A stretch of DNA of 64,000 nucleotides from Niabella agricola. GTDB taxonomy: Bacteria; Bacteroidota; Bacteroidia; Chitinophagales; Chitinophagaceae. The translations under genes and the position numbers were made by a program. The notes under the pieces were generated by a model that worked only from the letters and a program-made list of their open reading frames with translations, did no database searches and was not told where the DNA came from. Below, in pieces: positions 33,296 through 40,066 of the stretch (position 1 is its first letter; each line of letters begins with the position of its first letter). The stretch lies in assembly GCF_021538615.1 (NCBI RefSeq), contig NZ_JAJHIZ010000002.1, positions 248,001 through 312,000 of the forward strand, in the 5' to 3' direction.

Positions 33296-34640
33296 ATTTA
33301 TTCAGCCTGCGGTAAAGTGCGGTACGCGTCAGCCCCAGCTCTTTTGCAGCTTTTGTAATGTTGCCATTGTTTTTTTCAATTGCAAGCAGGATGGCGTTGC
33401 GTTCCAGCACATTCAGGTTGATGGATTCGGGGGCCTTTGCCAGTTCCACGTCGCGGCTTTCGATGGGTGAAAATACAATATCTCCGGGCAACAGTTCTTC
33501 GCCGTCGCTCATGATCACTGCACGTTCAATGGCATATTGCAGTTCGCGCACATTGCCCGGGAAATGATAGTGATTGAGTTTGTCGATTGTTTTTTTATCC
33601 AGCTCCAGGTTGGGCTTAAAATATTTTTCCTTGTATTGTTTTACAAAATGCCGCGCCAGCAGTTCAATGTCGCCCGTCCTTTTTCTTAACGGGGGCAATA
33701 TGATTTCCACGGTATTGATCCGGTAGATAAGATCTTTGCGAAACCGTTTTTCATTGGCCAGTTCCTCCAGCGGTACATTGGTGGCGCAAACGAGCCGGAT
33801 ATCGATCGGAATGGGTTGATGAGATCCCAGTTTGGTAACCTGCCGGTTTTGCAGTACGGTCAATAGCCGGGCCTGCTGGTGCAGGGTGATATTGCCGATC
33901 TCATCCAGGAACAGCGTTCCGCTATTGGCGGCTTCAAAGCGCCCGGTACGTTCCTCCCGTGCATCGGTAAACGCGCCCTTGGTATGACCGAACAATTCAC
34001 TTTCAAAAAGACTTTCGGTGAGTGAGCCTACATCTGTTTTTATGAACGGGCGTTGTGCTCGGAGGGATTGCTGGTGGATGGCATGCGCTACCAGGTCTTT
34101 ACCGGTGCCGTTTTCGCCCAGCACCAGGATATTGGCGTCGGTAGGCGCGATCTTTTCGATTTTCTTAAGCACATCCTGCATGGCTTCCGAGTGCCCCAGT
34201 AACCCGCTGCCGCCCCGGGTTGCATCCGTTGCCACAGCGGCCGGTTTACCGGTTCTTTTTTTGAGCAGTTCTTTTATGTTCTGAATGAGCTGGTCGTTTT
34301 GCCAGGGCTTCAGCATAAAATCGGAAGCTCCTTCTTTCAGCGAACGTACGGCCAGGTCTATGTCGCCATAGGCTGTAATCATAATGATGGATGCCCTGGA
34401 GCCCAGCTCCCGGATCTTCCGCAGCCAGTATAACCCTTCATTACCGGTATTGATACTGCTGTTGAAGTTCATATCCATCAGGATCAGGTCGAAGTCTTTC
34501 TTTGAAAAAACCGACCGGAGTTGCTCGGGGTTTTTTTCTGTGGTTACTTCCTTTACCTGTGATTTTAATAGGAGACGTGCGGCGGTGAGCACATCCGGAT
34601 CATCATCAACAATTAATATAGAAGCATCTTTTAATAACAT
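33282..34640 (-). CDS. NtrC-type sigma-54-dependent response regulator
   Basis: This 452-residue protein has a receiver domain (1-125; 'ILIVDDDPDVLTA', phosphoacceptor Asp56 in 'LILMDMNFN', 'DFMLKPW'). The AAA+ domain (about 160-395) has Walker A 'GENGTGKDLVAHAIH', the sigma-54 contact loop 'GAFTDA' (the common form is GAFTGA) and Walker B 'GTLFLDEIGNI'. It ends with a Fis-type helix-turn-helix ('GNITKAAKELGLTRTALYR'). It activates sigma-54 RNA polymerase after phosphorylation by the coupled kinase. In-frame sequence extends to 34712, but the receiver begins at the ATG at 34640. A bipartite site (34706-34743) lies just upstream, so autoregulation is possible. Confidence 0.95.
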   Translation of the reverse strand: MLLKDASILIVDDDPDVLTAARLLLKSQVKEVTTEKNPEQLRSVFSKKDFDLILMDMNFNSSINTGNEGLYWLRKIRELGSRASIIMITAYGDIDLAVRSLKEGASDFMLKPWQNDQLIQNIKELLKKRTGKPAAVATDATRGGSGLLGHSEAMQDVLKKIEKIAPTDANILVLGENGTGKDLVAHAIHQQSLRAQRPFIKTDVGSLTESLFESELFGHTKGAFTDAREERTGRFEAANSGTLFLDEIGNITLHQQARLLTVLQNRQVTKLGSHQPIPIDIRLVCATNVPLEELANEKRFRKDLIYRINTVEIILPPLRKRTGDIELLARHFVKQYKEKYFKPNLELDKKTIDKLNHYHFPGNVRELQYAIERAVIMSDGEELLPGDIVFSPIESRDVELAKAPESINLNVLERNAILLAIEKNNGNITKAAKELGLTRTALYRRLNKYDIE

Positions 34641-34705
34641 ACGGATCACAAAAATCAGCATAGAAAGCCGGATAACAAATATTCTGCGCTTAAATTTTAA
34701 CCACT

Positions 34706-34743
34706 GTATCAAAAACAGACGGTAGGTGTTCGCTTTTGCGGGC
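34706..34743 (+). promoter_or_regulatory. Upstream activator-type element, copy 1
   Basis: It begins GTATCAAAAACAGACGGT and has a second half TTGCGGGC 23 bp after the first. Copies 2 (35555) and 3 (49030) share GTAYCAAAA plus the GACRGT core. It lies between the divergent regulator gene and the PepSY-like gene. A GGCA box follows exactly 90 bp from its first base (34796). I infer that it binds the adjacent NtrC-type regulator. Confidence 0.55.
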
Positions 34744-34795
34744 TTTTAAAAAAGATAAGAAATGCAATGTGTTGATAATTAATTAATTGCTATTG

Positions 34796-34811
34796 TGGCA
34801 CGTTGTTTCAA
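34796..34811 (+). promoter_or_regulatory. Possible sigma-54 promoter of the PepSY-like gene
   Basis: TGGCACG matches the sigma-54 -24 element well. The -12 part reads TTCA instead of TTGC. It is 49 bp before the ATG at 34860 and 90 bp from the upstream element. Confidence 0.4.
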
Positions 34812-34859
34812 GGGATGATACAGGAAAAGCAGATTATTAAAACTTTTAAAACATAAAAA

Positions 34860-35306
34860 ATGAAAAGGATCGTATGTATGGTAGCCGCCTTCTTTGTATT
34901 AAGCGCAGGCGCCGTTAATGAAAACCCGGTTGTAAATGAAAAGGTATTAAAAACATTTGACATGCTGTTTGGAAAAGCAGAAAATGTTACCTGGAGCACC
35001 ACCGCAGCGAACAATGAAGCAAGCTTTGATCTGAATGATATAAAAGTGCGGGCCGTAATTGATCATAACGGACAGCTGATCCGTACCATCCGTTATTACC
35101 GGGAAAATCATTTGCCGGCAGCCATCCGCTACAGTCTGAAAAAGAAATTTGAAAATAAAGAAATCCGCAGTGTTTCTGAATTGAGTGCTAATGATGAAGT
35201 AACATATCATGTAACGCTGATGGACGAAAAATACCTAGTGAATGCAGTGGTAAACAGCACCGGCCAGGTAATCGAGTCGAAAAGATACATCCGGGCAGAC
35301 CGGTAA
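34860..35306 (+). CDS. PepSY-like / BLIP-like secreted protein
   Basis: This 148-residue protein has an N-terminal signal segment (about 1-19, 'VCMVAAFFVLSAGA'). It contains two repeats of a beta-beta-helix unit: 'VTWSTTAANNEASFDLND...RAVIDHNGQLI' and 'VTYHVTLMDEKYLVNAVVN', separated by a helix 'LPAAIRYSLKKKFENKEI'. This is the layout of the Bacteroidota PepSY-like family (DUF2874/BLIP fold). Such proteins are thought to bind or inhibit envelope proteases; the role is unproven. It lies divergently from the sigma-54 regulator behind its own activator element, so it is probably a target of that system. Confidence 0.82.
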   Translation: MKRIVCMVAAFFVLSAGAVNENPVVNEKVLKTFDMLFGKAENVTWSTTAANNEASFDLNDIKVRAVIDHNGQLIRTIRYYRENHLPAAIRYSLKKKFENKEIRSVSELSANDEVTYHVTLMDEKYLVNAVVNSTGQVIESKRYIRADR

Positions 35307-35334
35307 GTACGTCACATTTCTCATGTATATATAC

Positions 35335-35365
35335 GGAGTGGGTAGTCTTATCTGCTCCTTTTTTT
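35335..35365 (+). terminator. Intrinsic terminator of the PepSY-like gene
   Basis: A 10-bp RNA stem GGAGTGGGTA/TATCTGCTCC, including three G-U pairs, has a 4-nt loop GTCT and is followed by seven T residues. It isolates the PepSY-like gene from the exporter operon. Confidence 0.82.
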
Positions 35366-35509
35366 AAGAAGTTCGTATTGAGATACGGGATTTCGGATTT
35401 GTATCAGAATGATTTGAAGACTGTCCGATCCTGGGAGACAGGTTCAGTCTAAATAAGCAATGGTCATAAGAAATAAATGCCGGGTTGTGAGCAGGTGTCC
35501 GCATCCCGA

Positions 35510-35554
35510 TCCTTAGGCTTTTAGCTCCCAAAACTCAAATCTCAAAACTCAATT
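35510..35554. repeat. Degenerate CAAATCT repeat abutting activator element 2
   Basis: 'AAAACTCAAATCTCAAAACT' runs directly into the activator element at 35555. The junction ATCTCAAAACTCAATTGTAT is nearly identical to the sequence just before the ATPase start (37640-37660). The remainder of the 35307-35755 gap holds a terminator, this repeat and the promoter elements. Confidence 0.65.
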
Positions 35555-35591
35555 GTATCAAAACCGGACAGTATTTGTGCGATAGCGAACA
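35555..35591 (+). promoter_or_regulatory. Upstream activator-type element, copy 2
   Basis: It begins GTATCAAAACCGGACAGT, with half-sites CGGACA (35565-35570) and CGAACA (35586-35591) in direct orientation exactly 21 bp apart, two DNA turns. The first 18 bp differ from copy 3 at a single base. A GGCA box lies 89 bp downstream of its first base. Confidence 0.6.
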
Positions 35592-35643
35592 AAAAAATAA
35601 AATTTAAACGGGTAATCGATTTGCTATCAATAGTTTGTTAAAT

Positions 35644-35659
35644 TGGCATATTGTTGAAG
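35644..35659 (+). promoter_or_regulatory. Possible sigma-54 promoter of the exporter core
   Basis: TGGCATATTGTTGAA has a good -24 GGCA but a poor -12 (TGAA for TTGC). Its spacing to the activator element (89 bp) equals that at the other two sites within a base or two. Confidence 0.4.
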
Positions 35660-35755
35660 GCCGGATAAAAGACTGAACCGTTCCTTTGTACAGGATTGCA
35701 ATAGTTGGTATATAACAAGGGCGCCGGTAAAATCATCTCACAAAAAAAAGCAACA

Positions 35756-37009
35756 GTGGATAGAGTTATAGAAAAAAAATTTTGGAACAGGAAGCGGATA
35801 TGGACCATTGCGGGTATTACGGCCCTGGCGTTGCTCATCATTTTCAGTATCGTGATGGCGGGTGGTAAAAGTAAGCTGAATGTAGACCTGGAACGGATCA
35901 CTGTAAGTGAAGTAAAGAAAGCTGCGTTTAAAGAATACATTCCTGTAAACGGGGTGGTGCTGCCCATTAGTACCATCTACCTGGACGCTATGGAAGGGGG
36001 AAGGGTTGAAGAAAAATTTGTAGAAGACGGAGCCATGATGAAAAAAGGGGAGCCGATATTGCGGCTTAGCAATACAGACCTTGAGCTGAACCTGATCGGT
36101 CAGCAATCGGCGGTATATACCACGCTGGCACAGGTACAGCTGGCTAAATCAACGGCCCAGCAGAATACCGTAAACAACCTGAACCAGATGACCGATGCCG
36201 AAAGCCAGCTAAAGGAAGCAGAACGTTTATATAACCTGAATAAATATCTTTATGAAAACAAAGCAATCGGCGAGCAGGAATTCCGCAAATCGGAGATCGA
36301 CTATAATTATAAACTCAAAAAAAGAGACCTTGCAGAACGCATCACCAAACAGGATGCTGAATCCAACCAGCTGCAAACCCGACAGGCCGGTCAGTCCTTT
36401 AGTAATTCTCAAAAAGCACTAGGACTGTACAGCAGGAAAGTAGGGGATCTCGTGTTGCGTGCGCCGGTAGACGGGCAACTGACCTCGCTGGATGCGGAGA
36501 TCGGACAATCTAAAAACAAGGGCGAACGGCTGGGACAGATCGATGTGCTGACCGGTTATAAAGTGCGGGTAGATATTGACGAGCATTATATTGCCCGGGT
36601 TTTTAACGGCCTTACGGGAGATGTAACCGTGGCCGGAAAGAATTATCAGCTGCGGGTCAAAAAAGTATATACCCAGGTAACCAATGGACGTTTCCAGGTT
36701 GACATGGAATTTGTGGGCGATGTGCCCAAAGATATCCGCCGTGGCCAAACCCTGCAGATCAGCCTGGCGCTGAGCGATGAAACAACCGCTGTATTGCTGG
36801 CCAAGGGCGGCTTTTATCAGCAAACCGGCGGCAACTGGGTATTTAAGCTGAGCGATGACGGTAAAACCGCCTACAAAGCAGAAGTACAGCTGGGCCGCCA
36901 GAACCCGGATTACTATGAAGTGCTGAAAGGACTGAAACCGGGCGATAAGGTAGTGACCAGCAGTTACGAGAATTATGGAGATATGCAGGAATTGGTGTTG
37001 AAGCAGTAG
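35756..37009 (+). CDS. Periplasmic adaptor (membrane fusion protein) of the ABC exporter
   Basis: This 417-residue protein starts with GTG at 35756. A membrane helix (about 15-36, 'WTIAGITALALLIIFSIVMA') anchors a HlyD/MacA-type adaptor. A barrel half precedes ('MEGGRVEEKFVEDGAMMKKGEPIL'-like lipoyl segment, about 75-100), a long coiled-coil hairpin spans about 110-220, then the second lipoyl half 'VLRAPVDGQLTSLDAEIGQSK' region and beta-barrel 'KVRVDIDEHYIARVF'. It links inner-membrane permease and outer-membrane channel. It is the only adaptor gene beside nine permeases. An upstream TTG (35705) would also be in frame but is less likely. Confidence 0.9.
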   Translation: MDRVIEKKFWNRKRIWTIAGITALALLIIFSIVMAGGKSKLNVDLERITVSEVKKAAFKEYIPVNGVVLPISTIYLDAMEGGRVEEKFVEDGAMMKKGEPILRLSNTDLELNLIGQQSAVYTTLAQVQLAKSTAQQNTVNNLNQMTDAESQLKEAERLYNLNKYLYENKAIGEQEFRKSEIDYNYKLKKRDLAERITKQDAESNQLQTRQAGQSFSNSQKALGLYSRKVGDLVLRAPVDGQLTSLDAEIGQSKNKGERLGQIDVLTGYKVRVDIDEHYIARVFNGLTGDVTVAGKNYQLRVKKVYTQVTNGRFQVDMEFVGDVPKDIRRGQTLQISLALSDETTAVLLAKGGFYQQTGGNWVFKLSDDGKTAYKAEVQLGRQNPDYYEVLKGLKPGDKVVTSSYENYGDMQELVLKQ

Positions 37010-37016
37010 TGTGAGC

Positions 37017-37161
37017 ATTGAGATACGAGATTCCAGATTTGAGATACGAGATTAGAGAACCGGGATTCCGTAAACCAGGCCGGGAACCATCGCTCTGATA
37101 TAGTTTCCAACCTGAAATTTTAAATCCGGGTTATGTCTCAAATCTGGATCTGTCTCCTGAA
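37017..37161. repeat. Degenerate repeat left of the four-helix-bundle pseudogene
   Basis: 'GAGATACGAGATTCCAGATT' and 'TGAGATACGAGATTAGAG' run in the GAGATT orientation, the reverse complement of the CAAATCT runs to the right of the pseudogene (37575-37661). Confidence 0.65.
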
Positions 37162-37506
37162 TCATAGTTTCTTTGAATAGGCATGGATCATTTTCCTGAC
37201 TTCAATAACTCTTAAGGAAAAGAGGCAAAGTCGTCGATGGAAATAAATCCGATGTCTTTTGATAATAAAAGCTGGTATTCCAATTCGAAAACGGACCCGG
37301 TGGCGATGGTTAGAAACCGTTTGAAATCTGGTTTTGTTGAGCGCCCGGAACCTTCTGCTATATTAGCGGGAATGGAAGCGGCCGCGGCGCATTTGTGAAA
37401 TAAGGCCAAACAATTCGTCCTTAGGAAAGGATGAAGTTAGTTTATAAACGTCCAATGTGAGCATATGCGCTTTTTGCCACAAAATCGGGTGCTGGTAGTT
37501 TAACAT
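37162..37506 (-). pseudogene. Four-helix-bundle (23S rRNA intervening-sequence) protein, two frameshifts
   Basis: Read with frame changes, this is one ~115-codon gene of the four-helix-bundle/S23 family. 'MLNYQHPILWQKAHMLTLDV' starts at 37506 and runs to 'FGLISQMRR'. Then the frame shifts in a GC-only run (about 37375-37385) and resumes with 'AAASIPANIAEGSGR'. 'STKPDFKRFLTIATGSVFE' and 'LEYQLLLSKDIGF' follow. A second shift near 37213 is needed to reach the expected tail 'VIEVRKMIHAYSKKL' and its stop at 37162. Each break leaves an early stop codon. It lies antisense between adaptor and ATPase genes that are normally adjacent, so it looks like a decayed insertion. Sequencing errors cannot be excluded, but neighbouring genes are intact. 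Confidence 0.75.
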
Positions 37507-37574
37507 AGTAATTGTTTTAATAGGTGAAATATAAATATACGGTAAATATTTGTTCAGCAATCATCCAGGTAACT

Positions 37575-37661
37575 GACCCGGTCTCAACCCCGGATCTCAA
37601 ACTGAAATCTGAAGTCTCAAATCTCAAATCCCGAATCTGAAATCTCAAAACTCAATTCTAT
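37575..37661. repeat. Degenerate CAAATCT repeat directly before the ATPase gene
   Basis: Successive words GAAATCTGAAGTCTCAAATC and TCAAATCCCGAATCTGAAAT continue to within three bases of the ATPase start codon. The repeat therefore forms the translation initiation leader of that gene. Confidence 0.7.
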
Positions 37662-37663
37662 CA

Positions 37664-38341
37664 ATGATCAAAATAACCAATCTCGAAAAAATCTATCGCA
37701 CGGAAGAAGTGGAAACCGTTGCGCTGAACGACCTCTCATTCGAAGTAAAGGAGGGTGAGTTTGTAGCAGTGATGGGGCCTTCCGGCTGCGGTAAGTCTAC
37801 ACTGCTGAATATACTCGGGTTACTGGATGACCCCGATGCCGGAAGTTTTTTGTTTAATGGTGTTGAAGTGGCCAAATTCAACGAGCGGAAGCGTGCCGAT
37901 ATGCGGAAAAAAAATATCGGGTTTGTGTTCCAGAGTTTTAACCTGATTGATGAACTGACCGTGTTTGAAAATGTAGAACTGCCGTTGATGTATGCGGGTG
38001 TAAAAAAATCGGACCGCAAGGCCCGTGTAGATGAAGTGCTGGAGAAAGTACAGATCATGCACCGCCGCAATCACTTTCCGCAACAGCTTTCGGGCGGGCA
38101 GCAGCAGCGTGTGGCCGTTGCTAGAGCCGTTGTGAATAAACCCAAATTGATCCTGGCCGATGAGCCAACCGGTAACCTGGACAGCAGTAACGGAAATGAA
38201 GTCATGCAGATGCTTACCGACCTGAACGAAGCCGGCACCACCATTGTTATGGTAACACACAGTGAACATGATGCCCGCTATAGTCATCGTATTATCCGGA
38301 TGCTGGACGGGCATACGGTTACCGAGAATATTCTGGTATAG
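37664..38341 (+). CDS. MacB/LolD-type ABC transporter ATPase
   Basis: This 225-residue protein has Walker A 'GPSGCGKST' (38-46), Q-loop '[14 protein letters not shown]', signature '[14 protein letters not shown]', Walker B '[13 protein letters not shown]' and H-loop 'MVTHSEHD'. It belongs to the LolD/MacB/FtsE group, whose members drive mechanotransmission permeases that do not carry substrate through the membrane but push it from the periplasm. It is the only ATPase in the locus, upstream of nine cognate-type permeases, so it probably powers several or all of them. The start codon directly follows a repeat, with no ribosome binding site seen. Confidence 0.96.
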   Translation: MIKITNLEKIYRTEEVETVALNDLSFEVKEGEFVAVMGPSGCGKSTLLNILGLLDDPDAGSFLFNGVEVAKFNERKRADMRKKNIGFVFQSFNLIDELTVFENVELPLMYAGVKKSDRKARVDEVLEKVQIMHRRNHFPQQLSGGQQQRVAVARAVVNKPKLILADEPTGNLDSSNGNEVMQMLTDLNEAGTTIVMVTHSEHDARYSHRIIRMLDGHTVTENILV

Positions 38342-38344
38342 CGA

Positions 38345-38400
38345 TGGGGTAATAGGTAATGGTGAGTAGTGAATGGTCGATAGCGACGGAGACCGGCAAT
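38345..38400. repeat. GTGAATGG-type degenerate repeat after the ATPase gene
   Basis: 'GGTAATGGTGAGTAGTGAAT' and neighbouring words resemble stretches after permeases 6 and 7 (56520 and 58999). It is a second repeat flavour, distinct from CAAATCT. Confidence 0.5.
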
Positions 38401-38473
38401 GAGAAGGAGCCTGGCGTTCCGGAGCGGTTCTGGTCTGAAATTATTGTAAAACCTGCAGGAATAAAGCAAAACG

Positions 38474-38480
38474 TGTAACA
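38474..38480 (+). promoter_or_regulatory. TGTAACA box upstream of the S41 peptidase
   Basis: TGTAACATTT occurs here and again at 47690, upstream of the DUF4097 gene. TGTAACA resembles an ECF-sigma -35 element. No convincing -10 was identified, so this is tentative. Confidence 0.3.
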
Positions 38481-38535
38481 TTTTTCAGCTTTATGGTACT
38501 ATTAATAAATAGTAGTCCACTTTTAAAATGACATC

Positions 38536-39954
38536 ATGATCAAAGGTTCCTGTACTTTCTTTCTGAGTTGCTTGCTCACCTGTTTTAACCTGACGGTTCA
38601 TTTTCCGGGGAATGCACAAATCGCAAATACGATTTCTGCTGCCGATAAGGTTTATGGTTTGTCGAAGTTCTGGCAGGAGGTGAATTATAATTTTGTTTAT
38701 CTCGATAAGATTGACCGCAAGGCATGGGATAGCACCTATAAAGCATTGATTCCCCAGGTTCAGGAAACGAAAAATGATTATGAGTATTACCGGTTGCTGG
38801 AAAAATTCTGCGCTATGCTCAATGACGGGCATACTAATATTTTCCGCCCGCAGATAAAGGGATTACAGATCATGCAGAATGCATTCGGCGATCACCTGGT
38901 GGTGGTAAAACAGGTTGCAGGTAAGCCGGTCATTGTGCGCTCATGGAAAAAGGATCAATTGATACTGCCAGTGGGAAGCGAAATTGTGGAAGTAAACGGA
39001 AGTTCCGCTGAACAGCATATAAGGGAGCAGTTGCTGCCCTATATTTCCAGTTCTACCGAATACGTAAAATGGAAAGGGGCCACCCACTGGATGCTTGCGG
39101 GTGCACCCGGTTCTGCCTTCCGTATCAGAATAAAGAAGCCCGATGGGAAAGCGTCGGTTGTAAACCTGGTACATGCAAAGGTAACCGACAGCATTTATTT
39201 TCCAGAACTGGGCGCCTATTATGATGAGCAGAAACGGGAATTACTGGAATTTAAAATGCTGGAAGGCGGCGTAGCGTATCTTGGATTGAATGGTTTTTCG
39301 AACCGGAAAATCGATACCCTGTTTGATGCTATCCTGCCGCAGCTCTACCAGGCTAAGGGTCTAATTGTGGACCTTCGTTTCAATGGTGGAGGAAGCACCG
39401 ATATCGGCACGTACATCCTGAAATATCTGATTGCTGATACGGTTTTGGCAGGGGCAAGATATACTACCCGGGAGCACCTGCCGGCGTTTAAGGCCTGGGG
39501 AGGCTTTGTTACGGAAAAAGATACGGTTGGCAACGCATGGAATAAAAAGTGCCTGGAGGTCTTCAAAGGCGTATACACCTATAATTTTCCGTATGCACCA
39601 GATACATTCACGCTCCATAAGCCCCGTATTGTGGTTCCTACAGTGATCCTTACGGGAAATAATACCGCTTCTGCCGCGGAAGATTTCCTGATTGCAGCAG
39701 ATGCTCAAAAGCATATGGTTCGTATGGGGGAGCCTAGTTTCGGGAGCACCGGCCAGCCGATGGTTTTTGATATGCCTGGCGGAGGTTCGGCAAGGGTGTG
39801 TACAAAAAAAGATACCTATCCCGATGGCCGGGAGTTTGTGGGGTACGGTATACAACCCCATATAACCGTAATCCCCACTGTTCAGGACTACCTGGCGGGC
39901 AAAGATGTGGTGAAGGATGCGGCACTGGGTTATCTGCTTAAAAAGATAAAATAG
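38536..39954 (+). CDS. S41-family (C-terminal processing type) secreted peptidase
   Basis: This 472-residue protein has a signal peptide (about 1-29, ending 'GNAQ'). A helical N-terminal domain (to about 110) and a PDZ-like region ('LILPVGSEIVEVNGSSAEQ') precede the S41 core: 'AKGLIVDLRFNGGGSTDIG', 'LTGNNTASAAEDFLIAA' (catalytic Ser in TASAAE) and 'FGSTGQPMVF'. It is similar to tail-specific proteases and tricorn-like enzymes. It sits between the ATPase and the first permease, 112 bp before it, suggesting a role in trimming peptides handled by the exporter. This is inference. Confidence 0.9.
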   Translation: MIKGSCTFFLSCLLTCFNLTVHFPGNAQIANTISAADKVYGLSKFWQEVNYNFVYLDKIDRKAWDSTYKALIPQVQETKNDYEYYRLLEKFCAMLNDGHTNIFRPQIKGLQIMQNAFGDHLVVVKQVAGKPVIVRSWKKDQLILPVGSEIVEVNGSSAEQHIREQLLPYISSSTEYVKWKGATHWMLAGAPGSAFRIRIKKPDGKASVVNLVHAKVTDSIYFPELGAYYDEQKRELLEFKMLEGGVAYLGLNGFSNRKIDTLFDAILPQLYQAKGLIVDLRFNGGGSTDIGTYILKYLIADTVLAGARYTTREHLPAFKAWGGFVTEKDTVGNAWNKKCLEVFKGVYTYNFPYAPDTFTLHKPRIVVPTVILTGNNTASAAEDFLIAADAQKHMVRMGEPSFGSTGQPMVFDMPGGGSARVCTKKDTYPDGREFVGYGIQPHITVIPTVQDYLAGKDVVKDAALGYLLKKIK

Positions 39955-40066
39955 TCTTATACGGGCGGATCTTTTTGAAGCAGAACGGTAATTGCATACG
40001 TAAATCATGAATTGTATATAAATCAAACAACGTATCAGGGAATGCGAATGCCTCAAATCAGAACCC

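Noticed and set aside
37575..37661. Possible CRISPR-like array in the CAAATCT runs
   Set aside because: Units are short and degenerate, with no constant repeat, no regular spacers and no cas genes.
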